Part shown: positions 21,658 to 30,550 of the stretch, one piece after another | Numbering within the stretch: position 1 is the first letter of the stretch | Layout: each line of letters opens with the position of its first letter | NCBI GenBank assembly: GCA_963782465.1 | Contig: CAWAJR010000003.1 | Span: forward strand, 620,001-684,000 | DNA length: 64,000 nucleotides | Source: JAODBJ01 sp963782465 | GTDB lineage: Bacteria > Actinomycetota > Acidimicrobiia > IMCC26256 > PALSA-610 | Direction: 5' to 3' | Notes under the pieces: generated by a model | Told to the model about the DNA's origin: nothing | Database searches by the model: none | The model's input: the letters and a program-made list of their open reading frames with translations, nothing else | Program-made: the position numbers and the translations under genes

Positions 21658-22863
21658 TCACGGTGCGACCGCTTCGAGGACGCGCGCCACGATGCCGACG
21701 GCTTCGTCAATCTCGTCGTCGGCGACGAGGAGCGACGGCGCCAGCCTCAGCGCGTCGGCGGTCACTGCGTTCAACACCAATCCCTCCTCCAGGCAACGGT
21801 TGGCGACGGCCTTGGCGTCGATCCCGGGCGCCAGTTGCGCGGCGAGCAACAGGCCCAGCCCGCGCACCTCGACGACGCCGGGCAGCGAACCCAGCGCCGC
21901 GGCGAGCCGCTCCCCCGCCTTGGCCGCCCGTTCGGGCACCGCTTCGCCTTCCATCACGTCGAGGACGGCGAGCGCGGCCCGCGCCGCGAGCGGCTGGCCG
22001 CCGAAGGTCGTGGCATGGTCGCCGGGCGCGAACGCGGCCGCGACCTCGTGGCGCGCCCAGCACGCGCCGATCGGCACGCCGTTGCCGAGTGCCTTGGCCA
22101 TCGTGACGATGTCGGGCCGTATACCCGCGTGCTCGAAGCCGAACCAGCGGCCGGTGCGCCCGAGCCCGGTCTGCACTTCGTCCATGATCAGCAACGCTTC
22201 GCGCTCGTCGCACAATGCTCGTACCGCTTGCAGGTACTCGAACGGCGCCGGGTTCACACCGCCCTCGCCCTGCACCGCTTCGAGGAGCACCGCGCACGCG
22301 CGTTCGTCGAGTGCCGCCGCGAGGGCGTCGATGTCGGCGTAGGCCACCTGGCGGAACCCCGAAGGCAACGGTTGGAACGTCTCCTGTTTCTGCGGCTGCC
22401 CGGTCGCGGCGAGGGTCGCGAGGGTGCGGCCGTGGAACGACGCGTACGCCGAGATCACGTGGTAGCGCTCGCGGCCGCCGTTGGCCTGACCGTGCCGGCG
22501 CGCGAGTTTGATCGCGGCTTCGTTCGCCTCCCCACCGGAGTTGCAGAAGAACACGTTGCCGTCACCACCGAGAAGCGCGTCGAGCCGCTGCGCGAGCCGC
22601 GGCTGCGCGTCGTTGTAGTAGAGGTTCGAGACGTGCAGCAGCGTGCGGGCCTGGTCGGCGATCGCGTCGGCGACCGCCGGGTGGGCATGACCGAGCGACG
22701 TCACCGCGAGGCCCGCCAGGAAATCGAGGTAGCGGCGGCCGGCGGAGTCCCACAGTTCGGTGCCGGAGCCACGCACGAACGCGACCGGCAGTCGCGCGTA
22801 GGTCTGCATGCCGTGCGCGGCGTCGAGGTCGCGCAACGTTTCGAAGTCGGGGTTCGTCGTCAC
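21658..22863 (-). CDS. argD: Acetylornithine aminotransferase
   Basis: PLP-dependent class III transaminase, 401 residues from GTG 22863 (TTNPDFETLRDLDAAHGMQT follows), overlapping argB as GTGA. Visible motifs are FCNSGGEANEAAIKLAR (phosphate-binding region), LIMDEVQTGLGRTG (cofactor Asp-Glu-x-Gln), and TMAKALGNGVPIGA with the Schiff-base Lys. The CFANSG-like first motif and the length match ArgD. It catalyses the fourth step of arginine synthesis and may also act on succinyldiaminopimelate in lysine synthesis. Confidence 0.95.
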   Translation of the reverse strand: MTTNPDFETLRDLDAAHGMQTYARLPVAFVRGSGTELWDSAGRRYLDFLAGLAVTSLGHAHPAVADAIADQARTLLHVSNLYYNDAQPRLAQRLDALLGGDGNVFFCNSGGEANEAAIKLARRHGQANGGRERYHVISAYASFHGRTLATLAATGQPQKQETFQPLPSGFRQVAYADIDALAAALDERACAVLLEAVQGEGGVNPAPFEYLQAVRALCDEREALLIMDEVQTGLGRTGRWFGFEHAGIRPDIVTMAKALGNGVPIGACWARHEVAAAFAPGDHATTFGGQPLAARAALAVLDVMEGEAVPERAAKAGERLAAALGSLPGVVEVRGLGLLLAAQLAPGIDAKAVANRCLEEGLVLNAVTADALRLAPSLLVADDEIDEAVGIVARVLEAVAP

Positions 22864-23744
22864 TCGTGCGCCCCGTCGATCATGGTGCCGACTCCTTCGT
22901 CGGTGAAGAACTCCAAGAGCAACGCGTGCGGGAGCCGGCCGTCGAGCACGTGGGCGCGGCGAACGCCGCTTCGCAGCGCGCTGAGGCACGACTCGACCTT
23001 CGGGATCATGCCTTCCGACATCGCCCCCGCGGCCACGAGCGCTTCGAGGTCGTCGATGCTGATCCGGTCGATGATCGAAGCCTCGTCGGGCCATGCCGCG
23101 TAGATACCGGCGACATCGGTGAGGTACACGAGCTTCTCCGCGGTGAGCGCCTCGGCGATCGCGCCGGCCACTGTGTCGGCATTGCAGTTGTACGGCTGAC
23201 CGGTTTCGTCGACACCGATCGTCGCGACGACCGGGATCAGTTCTTCGCGCAACATCCGCTCGAGCAGGGTCGGGTCGACGAGGTCGACTTCACCGACGAA
23301 CCCGAGCGACGGGTCGCGCTGGCGGACGCGGATGAGGTTCGCGTCCTCACCCGACACGCCGACGGCCTGCGAGCCGTGCCGGTTGATCGCGGTGACGACC
23401 TCGCGGTTCACCTTGCCGACGAGCGCCATACGGACGATGTCGACCGTCTCGGCGTCGGTGACGCGCCGGCCGTCGACGAACGTCGGCTCCTTCCCGAGCC
23501 GCCGCATCAGCTCGGTGATCTGCGGCCCGCCGCCGTGGACGACCACCGGGTTGATCCCGACCAGGCGCATCAACACGACGTCGACCGCGAAGAGGTCGGC
23601 GAGGTCGGGGTCTTCCATCGCGTGGCCGCCGTACTTGATCACGACCGTCTTACCGGAGAATTCGCGGATGTACGGCAACGCCTGGCCGAGGACCGCGGCC
23701 TTCGTGCCGACGTCGAGGAGGCGGGCGTCGACTTGGGTGCTCAT
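22860..23744 (-). CDS. argB: Acetylglutamate kinase
   Basis: Second step of arginine synthesis, phosphorylating N-acetylglutamate. 294 residues from ATG 23744 (MSTQVDARLLDVGTKAAVLG), overlapping argJ as ATGA. Amino-acid kinase fold: VVIKYGGHAM (ATP-site Lys and GGHAM), HGGGPQI (glycine-rich loop), LGFVGEVDLVD, and NCNADTVAGAIAEAL before the C-lobe. The N-terminal extension before VVIKYGG (about 32 residues) resembles arginine-inhibited NAGKs; feedback control is inferred. Confidence 0.96.
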   Translation of the reverse strand: MSTQVDARLLDVGTKAAVLGQALPYIREFSGKTVVIKYGGHAMEDPDLADLFAVDVVLMRLVGINPVVVHGGGPQITELMRRLGKEPTFVDGRRVTDAETVDIVRMALVGKVNREVVTAINRHGSQAVGVSGEDANLIRVRQRDPSLGFVGEVDLVDPTLLERMLREELIPVVATIGVDETGQPYNCNADTVAGAIAEALTAEKLVYLTDVAGIYAAWPDEASIIDRISIDDLEALVAAGAMSEGMIPKVESCLSALRSGVRRAHVLDGRLPHALLLEFFTDEGVGTMIDGAHE

Positions 23745-24934
23745 GAGGTGGTGCGGTTCTCGTCGATGTACGCGTGGGAAAGGTCGGTGAAGCACACCGT
23801 GGCCTCGCCGTGGGCGACGTGCAGATCGCAGTGGATCGTGACGTCGCGCCCCGCCATCGCGCGCGAGAGCGCGCCGGCGTCGTGGTCGCACGCGACACCG
23901 TCGCGGCACACGGTGATCCCGTTGTACGCGATGTCGACGCGCTCGGGATCGAGGAACGCGCCGCTGGCGCCGAGTTCCGAGATGACACGGCCCCAGTAAG
24001 GGTCGTCGCCGTTGAGCGAGCACTGCACGAGCTGGCTTCCCGCGACCGCCCGGGCGGCGATCCGAGCATCGGCGTCGGTGCGGGCGCCGGCGACCTCGAC
24101 GCGGGCGAACTTGGTCGCGCCCTCGGCGTCGCGTGCCATCTGTTCGGCCAGGCTCGCGCACACGGCGGTGAGCGCGTCGGTGAACGCGTCGAACCGCGTG
24201 CCGCGCGGATCGTGCACGGGCTCGTTGCCGGCGCGGCCGTTGGCGAGGACGAGGACGGTGTCGTTGGTGGAGCGGGAGCCGTCGACGATGAGGCAGTCGA
24301 AGGTGCTGCCGACGGCGGCCGCGAGCGCGCGGGTGAGCGGCGCGGCGTCGATCGCGGCGTCGGTGGTGACGACGGCCAGCATCGTCGCCATCGCGGGCGA
24401 GAGCATCGCCGCACCTTTCGCCATCCCGCCGACGGTCGCGCCGACGCCACCGAGCACGGCCCGTTCGACCGCTTCCTTCGGGACGGTGTCGGTGGTCATG
24501 ATCGCTTCCGCCGCGTCCCGGCCACCGAGGCCCGACAGGGTCGGGCACAACTTCGGGATGCCCGCCTCGAGCGCCGGCATCGGCATCGGGATCCCGATGA
24601 GGCCGGTCGAGCAGACGAGCACGTCGGTGACGTCGACGGCGAGACCCGCGGCCGTCAGTTCGCACATGCGGAGCGCGTCGCGCCGGCCCGGCCCACCGGT
24701 GGCCGCGTTCGCGTTCCCGGAGTTCAACACGACGGCCGCGGCCCGGCCGTTGGCGAGGTGCCGGCGGCTCACCTGCACCGGTGCCGCGGTGACGAGGTTG
24801 CTCGTGAACACGCCGGCCGCGCTGACCGCGGCCCCGTCGGCGGTCGCGACGATCGCGAGGTCGGCCGCGCCCGACGGCTTGATGCCGCACGCGGTGCCGC
24901 CGGCGACGAACCCGGGGGCCGCCGTCGTGCTCAC
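23741..24934 (-). CDS. argJ: Bifunctional glutamate N-acetyltransferase / ornithine acetyltransferase
   Basis: Transfers acetyl from N-acetylornithine to glutamate, making the cyclic arginine pathway; the family can also acetylate from acetyl-CoA. 397 residues from GTG 24934 (GTGA overlap with argC). The self-cleavage region is GMAKGAAMLSPAMATMLAVV, where the Thr of ATML becomes the N-terminal nucleophile. GIPMPMPALEAGI and the C-terminal DIAYNGITVCRDG are conserved. No argE or argA is needed with this enzyme, which fits their absence from the operon. Confidence 0.96.
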   Translation of the reverse strand: MSTTAAPGFVAGGTACGIKPSGAADLAIVATADGAAVSAAGVFTSNLVTAAPVQVSRRHLANGRAAAVVLNSGNANAATGGPGRRDALRMCELTAAGLAVDVTDVLVCSTGLIGIPMPMPALEAGIPKLCPTLSGLGGRDAAEAIMTTDTVPKEAVERAVLGGVGATVGGMAKGAAMLSPAMATMLAVVTTDAAIDAAPLTRALAAAVGSTFDCLIVDGSRSTNDTVLVLANGRAGNEPVHDPRGTRFDAFTDALTAVCASLAEQMARDAEGATKFARVEVAGARTDADARIAARAVAGSQLVQCSLNGDDPYWGRVISELGASGAFLDPERVDIAYNGITVCRDGVACDHDAGALSRAMAGRDVTIHCDLHVAHGEATVCFTDLSHAYIDENRTTS

Positions 24935-25965
24935 GGGGCGATCCCGAGCGCGGTGAGCCCGGCCGTCTCGGGGTACCCGAGCAGGAGGTTCGCGGCTTGC
25001 ACCATCTGCCCCGACGCGCCCTTCACGAGGTTGTCGAGCACCGCGATCGCGAGCACCGAACCGGTACGCGGATCGAACCTCGCGGTGACGTGCACCGCGT
25101 TCGACCCGTACGTGGCCTTGGTGCCCGACGGCTCGTCGACCACGACCACGAACGGTTCGCCGGCGTAGAAGTCGCGCATCTGGTCGAGCAATGTGGCAGT
25201 CGACAAGCCGGTGACCGCCGGTCGCGCGTAACAGGTGGCGAGAATGCCCCGCGTCATCGGGACGAGGTGCGGGGTGAACAGCACCTGCACCCGTTGGTTC
25301 GCCGCGTGCGCCAGCGCCTGTTCCATCTCGGCGGTGTGGCGATGGGTGAGCAGCCCGTACGCGCTGACGTTCTCGTTCGCTTCGGAGAGCAGGCTCGTGG
25401 TCTTCAGCCCGCGACCGGCGCCCGACAGCCCCGAGCAGGCGTTCGCCACGATCATCGGTTCGACGAGCCCCGCCGCGACCAGGGGTGCGCACGCGAGGCT
25501 CACCGCCGTCGGGTAACAGCCCGGCGACGCGATGTGCCGGTGCCCGGTGATCGTGTCGCGGTACAGCTCGACCATCCCGTAGCCGAACGCGCCGCACCAT
25601 TCGGGCGCCGCGTGGGCCTCGCCGTACCACTGCGCGTACACCTCGGGCGGCAGGCGGAAGTCGGCGCCGAGGTCGATCACGTGGCCGACCCGATCGGCGA
25701 CGGCGGGCACGAACTTCTGCGATTCGCCGTGCGGGAGCGCGCAGAACACGACGTCGGTTCCCGCCAGCGCATCGGGGTCGAGGGGCTCGTAGCGCCGGTC
25801 GCCGTACGCGGCTCGCAGCGACGGGTAGATGGCGCCGATCGCCTCCCCCGCGTTCGACGCCGCGGTCACATGGGTGACCTCGAAGCCGTCGTGGCCCGCC
25901 AGCAACCGGAGCAATTCGGCGCCCGTATACCCTGACGCACCGACGACGGCAGCTGTATTCGCCAT
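24931..25965 (-). CDS. argC: N-acetyl-gamma-glutamyl-phosphate reductase
   Basis: NADPH-dependent third step of arginine synthesis and first gene of the operon. 344 residues from ATG 25965 (MANTAAVVGASGYTGAELLR); an ATG four codons upstream (25977) is also in frame. GASGYTGAELL is the NADP loop, and the catalytic Cys is in ASPGCYPTA (about 145). LGADFRLP and HTAEMEQAL are also diagnostic. A TATGGT hexamer ends seven bases before ATG 25965, suggesting a leaderless start and favouring this codon. Confidence 0.95.
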   Translation of the reverse strand: MANTAAVVGASGYTGAELLRLLAGHDGFEVTHVTAASNAGEAIGAIYPSLRAAYGDRRYEPLDPDALAGTDVVFCALPHGESQKFVPAVADRVGHVIDLGADFRLPPEVYAQWYGEAHAAPEWCGAFGYGMVELYRDTITGHRHIASPGCYPTAVSLACAPLVAAGLVEPMIVANACSGLSGAGRGLKTTSLLSEANENVSAYGLLTHRHTAEMEQALAHAANQRVQVLFTPHLVPMTRGILATCYARPAVTGLSTATLLDQMRDFYAGEPFVVVVDEPSGTKATYGSNAVHVTARFDPRTGSVLAIAVLDNLVKGASGQMVQAANLLLGYPETAGLTALGIAP

Positions 25966-25995
25966 GACGCATACCATACAACACAGTGCATAGCC
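25966..25995 (-). promoter_or_regulatory. Candidate promoter/ARG-box region of the arg operon
   Basis: On the minus strand the 30 bases before argC contain ATGCACTGTGTTGTATGGTA. TATGGT could be a -10 for a leaderless transcript, and the TGCA...TATGCG elements loosely resemble the actinobacterial ARG box (TGCAT-spacer-ATGCA type). The match is partial; ArgR control of this site is inferred mainly from the operon's content. Confidence 0.3.
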
Positions 25996-26399
25996 CGCCC
26001 GGTGCCTTGTCCGGCGTGCACGAGGGCGACCGGCTCGGGCCGTTCGAGATCACGATCTCGCCGGCGGCGAACGAGCGCTACTGGCGTGCCGCGGGCGTGT
26101 CGCACCCGCGACTCGTTGCGGGCGCGCTCTACCCCCCGATCGCCGCCAACCTCACCGTGTTGTGCTTCCAGCAGTACTGCCCGCACCCGATGATCCAGAC
26201 CCACCAGCACCTGCAGTGCCATCGCGTCGAGCAGGCGGGGACGCCGCTCGTCGTGACCGGCGCGGTGCGCCGGCGCTACGAGAAGCGGGGACGCGACTAC
26301 GTCGACGTCGAGGTGGTGGTGTGCGCAACCGCCCGGCCCGACGAACCGATCTGGACGTCGACGGTGCACTTCACCCCGGCCGCGGAACTGGCCCGATGA
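25986..26399 (+). CDS. MaoC-like (hot-dog) protein, first of a pair
   Basis: About 137 residues from GTG 25986; a GTG at 26016 (VHEGDRLGPFEITISPAANE) gives a cleaner start and leaves more room for a promoter beside argC. VHEGDRLGPFEITISPAANERYW, HPRLVAGALYPP and the C-terminal VEVVVCATARPDEPIW resemble the N-terminal-type MaoC hydratase half, which normally lacks the catalytic Asp/His pair. It overlaps the next gene as ATGA, suggesting a heterodimeric (R)-enoyl-CoA hydratase like actinobacterial HadAB or ChsH1/ChsH2. The substrate is unknown. Confidence 0.7.
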   Translation: MHSPPGALSGVHEGDRLGPFEITISPAANERYWRAAGVSHPRLVAGALYPPIAANLTVLCFQQYCPHPMIQTHQHLQCHRVEQAGTPLVVTGAVRRRYEKRGRDYVDVEVVVCATARPDEPIWTSTVHFTPAAELAR

Positions 26400-26785
26400 G
26401 CGAGCCCGCCGGCGGCCCCGTGCGCACGCGACGGCTGGCGCTCACCGGCGATGCGATCCGCGCCTATTCGCGGCGCGGTAACTACCATTCGGACCCCGAC
26501 CATGCACGAGCGCTGGGGCTGCCGGGCCTCGTCGCGCAAGGGGTGCAGGTGGCCGGGCCGGCCTACGGCGCGTTGCTCGACCTCTGGGGTGAGGCCTTCC
26601 TCGCCCACGGTGTCTTCGACTGCACCTTCGTCGGCATGGTCACCGAAGACCAGACCGTGACGGCCCGCGTAACGTTGGACGGTGATCGTGCGGAGTTCGA
26701 CATCGTGAACGACACGACGGGCGGCACGGCGGTCGTGGGCCGCGCCGCGATCGATCCGGCGCAGGGCCAGGAGCGGGAGGCATGA
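26396..26785 (+). CDS. MaoC-like (hot-dog) protein, second of a pair
   Basis: 129 residues from ATG 26396. YSRRGNYHSDPDHARALGLPGLVAQGVQV carries the hydratase-2 motif equivalent: D near NYHSDPDHA and a downstream catalytic-type position, followed by the LPGLVAQG helix. It is therefore the likely catalytic partner of the preceding protein. It overlaps PhyH as ATGA, so three genes are co-translated. The role is probably hydration of an enoyl-CoA or a related acyl thioester; not proven. Confidence 0.75.
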   Translation: MSEPAGGPVRTRRLALTGDAIRAYSRRGNYHSDPDHARALGLPGLVAQGVQVAGPAYGALLDLWGEAFLAHGVFDCTFVGMVTEDQTVTARVTLDGDRAEFDIVNDTTGGTAVVGRAAIDPAQGQEREA

Positions 26786-27621
26786 GCCCTCCCCGCCGGC
26801 CCCACCCGTGGAACACGGGGTTCACGTGGCCGGAGCACCACGGCCCGTTCACCACGATCACCGAAGCGCAGGCCCGGGCCTACGACGAGTGGGGCTACTT
26901 CGTGCTCGACGGCGCGTTCGACGCCGCGACGCTCGCCGACCTCGATGCGGCGATCGCACCCGGCGAGGCGTTCGCGCGCCGGTTCCTCGACGACATGCCC
27001 GACGGCCGCTTCGGTGTCGCCGGCACCGACACCCAGACGATCGCGCCGCACCTCGTCGCCCGGTCCGAGTACCTGCGGGCGTTCTGCGCGCACCCGGTGC
27101 TCGCCGGGCTGTGCGCCGACCTCATCGGCCCCGACGTGCGCCTGTACTGGGACCAGTCGGTCTACAAGCAACCGAAATCGGCGGAACCGGTGCTGTGGCA
27201 CCAGGACAACGGCTACGCGTTCGTCGAACCGCAGTCGTACCTGACCTGCTGGATCGCCATCACCGACGCGACACTCGACAACGGCTGCGTACGAGTGATG
27301 CCCGGCGTACACCGCGACGGGACCCTCGCCCACGAGGACACCGCGATCGGGTTCGAATGCTGGGCCGACGACACCGCGGCGGTGCCGGTGCCGGTACGGG
27401 CCGGGAGCATCGTCGTGTTCACGTCGCTCACGCCGCACGCGACCGGGGTGAACGTCACCGACACCGTGCGCAAGGCCTACATCGTGCAGTACGCACCCGA
27501 CGGCGCGATCGCCCGCCGCGGCGACCCGGCGCACGGGCCGGGGATCGTCGAGCCGCAGGACGACCCGATCCGCCAATTCTTCGTGGTTCGGGGCGGGGTG
27601 GCGTGCGGGGCGACTGGTTGA
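26782..27621 (+). CDS. Phytanoyl-CoA dioxygenase (PhyH) family protein
   Basis: Fe(II)/2-oxoglutarate oxygenase, 279 residues. The double-stranded beta-helix iron ligands are visible: HxD in LWHQDNGYAFVEPQ (about 140) and the distal His in TSLTPHATGVNVTD (about 218), followed by RKAYIVQYAPDG with the 2-oxoglutarate-binding Arg. Hydroxylation of an acyl-CoA or a lipid-like substrate is the family activity. Its coupling to a MaoC pair suggests a small lipid or CoA-thioester catabolic module. Confidence 0.9.
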   Translation: MSPPRRPHPWNTGFTWPEHHGPFTTITEAQARAYDEWGYFVLDGAFDAATLADLDAAIAPGEAFARRFLDDMPDGRFGVAGTDTQTIAPHLVARSEYLRAFCAHPVLAGLCADLIGPDVRLYWDQSVYKQPKSAEPVLWHQDNGYAFVEPQSYLTCWIAITDATLDNGCVRVMPGVHRDGTLAHEDTAIGFECWADDTAAVPVPVRAGSIVVFTSLTPHATGVNVTDTVRKAYIVQYAPDGAIARRGDPAHGPGIVEPQDDPIRQFFVVRGGVACGATG

Positions 27622-27634
27622 GGCGAAACTTCGT

Positions 27635-28720
27635 ATGAAGCGGCGATCACGCGCCCGCACGACGTGGATACGCACCGCGCAGGTCCTGCTCCTCGCGCTC
27701 GTGGTGCACTTCCTCGTGCTGCCCCAGATCGGTGGCACGAGTCGCGCGATCACCCTGCTCAACCAGCTCGACCTGAAGCTCGTCGCGCTCGGGTTAGGGA
27801 CCGAGATCGCGTCGATCGTGGCCTACGCCGAACTGGTGCGGGCCCTGATCGAGCGCGAACCCCGGCCGTCGCTGTGGCGCACCACCCGCATCATGTTCTC
27901 GGGGCTGGCGGTCAACAACGTCGTCCCGAGCGGTGGTGCCGCCGGTGGCGCGCTCGCGTTCCGGCAACTGCGCGAGGCGGGCGTGGCGCCGGCCGATGCG
28001 GGCTTCGCCCTCGGCGCGCAGAGCATCGGCTCGGCGGTGGTGCTCAACGCCCTCTTGTGGATGGCGCTCGTGGCCGCTGTCCCGCTCGAGGGCTTCCACC
28101 CGCTCTACGCGGCCGCGGCGGCCGTCGGCGCGCTGTTGCTCGCGCTGATCGGTGCGCTCGTCATCGCGCTCACCCGCGGCCGGAACGCGTCGGTCCGGTT
28201 CGCGTCCCGGGCCGCCCGCTTCATCCCGAAGGTCTCGCCCGACATGGTCGCGAAGTTCGTGACCCGTATTTCCGACCGGCTCCACGAACTGGCCGAACAC
28301 CCGGGCGCGTTGCGCAAGGCGGTGATGTGGTCGGCCGCGCACTGGGTCCTCGACGCCGCGTCGCTCTGGGTGTTCATCGCCGCGTTCGGTCATTACGTGC
28401 GGCCCGACGAGCTCTTCATCGCGTACGGCATCGCCAACGTGCTCGCCGCGATCCCGATCACGCCGGGCGGCCTCGGGGTGGTCGAAACGTCGTTGACGGT
28501 CGCGCTGGTCGGCTTCAACACCCCGCGCGCGATCGCCGGCCTCGGCGTCGCGACCTACCGGCTCGTCTCCTACTGGCTGCCGATCCCGCTCGGTACGGCC
28601 TCGTACCTGTCGCTGCGCATCGCGGGTCGCGGGAGTCGCGAGCGGATGGGCGACGCGGTCGAGCAGGCCCGTAGCGAGGCGCCGCAGGCCCGCCACGAAG
28701 GCGTGGTGCTCGGCCCCTGA
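27635..28720 (+). CDS. Lysylphosphatidylglycerol synthase-like transmembrane protein (UPF0104/flippase family)
   Basis: 361-residue polytopic membrane protein with about seven to eight hydrophobic helices, for example TAQVLLLALVVHFLVLPQI, TEIASIVAYAELV, VVLNALLWMALVAAVPL and AAAVGALLLALIGALVIAL. The glycine-rich NNVVPSGGAAGGALAFRQL and AAIPITPGGLGVVE are hallmarks of the LPG-synthase transmembrane domain family. It lacks the cytosolic aminoacyl-transferase domain of MprF, so it is probably a transporter or flippase of unknown substrate. It is 13 bp after PhyH and ends 3 bp before a convergent gene. Confidence 0.85.
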   Translation: MKRRSRARTTWIRTAQVLLLALVVHFLVLPQIGGTSRAITLLNQLDLKLVALGLGTEIASIVAYAELVRALIEREPRPSLWRTTRIMFSGLAVNNVVPSGGAAGGALAFRQLREAGVAPADAGFALGAQSIGSAVVLNALLWMALVAAVPLEGFHPLYAAAAAVGALLLALIGALVIALTRGRNASVRFASRAARFIPKVSPDMVAKFVTRISDRLHELAEHPGALRKAVMWSAAHWVLDAASLWVFIAAFGHYVRPDELFIAYGIANVLAAIPITPGGLGVVETSLTVALVGFNTPRAIAGLGVATYRLVSYWLPIPLGTASYLSLRIAGRGSRERMGDAVEQARSEAPQARHEGVVLGP

Positions 28721-28723
28721 CGG

Positions 28724-29434
28724 TCAGCCGCGCATGGCGACCGCGAACAGGCGCTCGATCGCGGTCGGGTCGCCGATCACGTCGACGGCGTCGAGCGGGA
28801 GTCGTTGCCACAGCGCGAGCAACAGGCCGGCGGCCGGGCCTCGCATCGCGGCATCCCCCTTCGCGTGTTCCCGGCGCAACACCGGGTCGCCGTCGCCGAA
28901 CGCGATCAGCCACTCGCCGGGCGTGTCGGTCGCGTGCACGTGCACCGATGCCGGTTCGCCCTCGCGCCGGCCGATGAACAGCGACAGGTACTCGTCGATA
29001 CCGTCGGACGCGAGTTCGGGTTCGATCGTCGCCTCGATCCCCGCGGCCTGCTCGGCATCCCAGCGGTGTACCGCGGTTTCCTGCGCCATCCGCCGCACGA
29101 TGAACGCGACGTCGTGCTGCGCCGACCACGTCCACACCGGCGTCGAGGGGTCGTTCCGGGCGAGCGCGCCTTCGACGTAGTCGAGCGCGGCGCGCGCCCA
29201 ATCGACGAGCTCGTCGTCGGCGGGGCGGTCCGGGACTTCGTACTCGCCGGGATCGGTGAGGTGGCGATCGGCGACGGTGCCCCAGAACCGGTGCACCTCG
29301 CCGATGTGCCACACGAGGTCAGCCATGTCCCAGTCGGGGCACGACGCGATCCGCGCGCCGGGCGCGGTCTGCGCGGCGGCCAGCAACGCCTCGCCTTCCC
29401 GCCGGAGGGTCGCCAGGTACTCGTCACGCGTCAC
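28724..29434 (-). CDS. Maleylpyruvate isomerase/mycothiol-dependent transferase-like (DinB-fold) protein
   Basis: 236 residues from GTG 29434. The N-terminal four-helix DinB/MDMPI domain shows CPDWDMADLVWHIGEVHRFW (metal-ligand His) and AQETAVHRWDAEQA (Glu and His ligands). A C-terminal SCP-like domain follows (about 150-236, VHVHATDTPGEWLIAFGDG). This is the TIGR03083-type family common in mycothiol-producing actinobacteria; the substrate is unknown. It overlaps the upstream Clp-N protein by 11 bp and is likely co-transcribed with it. Confidence 0.85.
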   Translation of the reverse strand: MTRDEYLATLRREGEALLAAAQTAPGARIASCPDWDMADLVWHIGEVHRFWGTVADRHLTDPGEYEVPDRPADDELVDWARAALDYVEGALARNDPSTPVWTWSAQHDVAFIVRRMAQETAVHRWDAEQAAGIEATIEPELASDGIDEYLSLFIGRREGEPASVHVHATDTPGEWLIAFGDGDPVLRREHAKGDAAMRGPAAGLLLALWQRLPLDAVDVIGDPTAIERLFAVAMRG

Positions 29435-30488
29435 GTTCGTCGTCCCATTCGAGGTCGGGTGGGATGTGCACACCGCCGAGCCGCGCCGTGTCGCACCACG
29501 TCTCGCGGCCGATCTTCCATTCGCCGGCGACGAGCACGACCCGGCCGTCGAACTGGCGGCCGGGCAGCGCGGACAGCTGGAAGCGCACGGCGGCGGTACC
29601 GCTCCCGAGGAAGCGGACCGCCGAAACGGTGTAGACGACGGGCGGTGCGGCGGCTTCCCATTTGCGCCGCAGTTCGGCCTGGATAGGTGCGAGGCGCTCG
29701 CCACCTTCGACATGGGTGAGGATGTCGTTGTCGAAGGTGGCGTTCGACCACCGTTCGAAGAGGGAGAGAATCGCGCCGAGGGCGGCCGAATCGGGTGGGT
29801 CGCCGAACTCTCGCGGCGGCAACGGCAGGGGCCGCAGTGGCGCGGTCGGCTCGCCGGCAGCCTGCATCGTCTCCACTGCGACCGTCGCGCACTCGAGGCA
29901 GAGCAACACGCCGCCCTGGTTCGTTACCACGCGGCCGGCTTCGTAGACGTCGCGATCGCAGAACGCGCAAGCGGCCTGCCCGACGACATGCCGCGGCGCG
30001 ACAGTGAGTCGTTCCGGCGCCGACGCGGTCTCGCGCAACGGGGTCGGCGGCGCACCGGCGAGCAAGCGCAGCACGGCCTGGCGCACCTCGGTGGTGTCGA
30101 CGCCGAGGTTCGCGAGCACCTGCGTGGCGACACTTTCACTGCCACGTACGAGACCCAGCAAGATGTGCTCGGTGCCGATGTAGCTGTGCGCGAGCTGCAA
30201 CGCCTCGCGGAGCGAGTTTTCGAGCGCCTTCTTGGCACCGGGCGTGAACGGGATATGCCCCGACGGCGGCTGGTTGCCGTAATGGACAATCGCCTCGACC
30301 TGGGTGCGCACACCATCGAGATCGACACCGAGACCGGCGAGCGCCTGCGCCGCGACCCCCTCGCCTTCGTGGATCAGGCCGAGGAGCAGGTGTTCGGTAC
30401 CGATGTAGTTGTGGTTGCAGAGGCGCGCTTCTTCCTGCGCGAGCACAACTGCCCGCCGGGCGCGGTCGCTGAACCGTTCGAACACGGG
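29424..30488 (-). CDS. Clp N-domain protein with zinc-finger and NTF2-like C-terminus, no ATPase
   Basis: 354 residues from GTG 30488 (FERFSDRARRAVVLAQEEAR follows, as in ClpC). Residues about 1-140 are two Clp_N repeats (NYIGTEHLLLGLIHEGEGVA; SYIGTEHILLGLVRGSESVA). Around 170-215 is a four-Cys cluster CAFCDRDV... LLCLECA like the ClpX zinc domain. Residues about 235-345 look NTF2/SnoaL-like (LSLFERWSNATFDNDI, GEWKIGRETWCDTARL). There is no Walker motif, so it cannot unfold substrates itself. An adaptor that presents substrates to a Clp ATPase is a plausible inference. Confidence 0.8.
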   Translation of the reverse strand, partial: PVFERFSDRARRAVVLAQEEARLCNHNYIGTEHLLLGLIHEGEGVAAQALAGLGVDLDGVRTQVEAIVHYGNQPPSGHIPFTPGAKKALENSLREALQLAHSYIGTEHILLGLVRGSESVATQVLANLGVDTTEVRQAVLRLLAGAPPTPLRETASAPERLTVAPRHVVGQAACAFCDRDVYEAGRVVTNQGGVLLCLECATVAVETMQAAGEPTAPLRPLPLPPREFGDPPDSAALGAILSLFERWSNATFDNDILTHVEGGERLAPIQAELRRKWEAAAPPVVYTVSAVRFLGSGTAAVRFQLSALPGRQFDGRVVLVAGEWKIGRETWCDTARLGGVHIPPDLEWDDERDA

Positions 30489-30550
30489 GCCAGTCTCCCA
30501 CCACGACGACATTCAGTGAACGAAATACGCCCTCCGGGGGCGTTCGGCGT

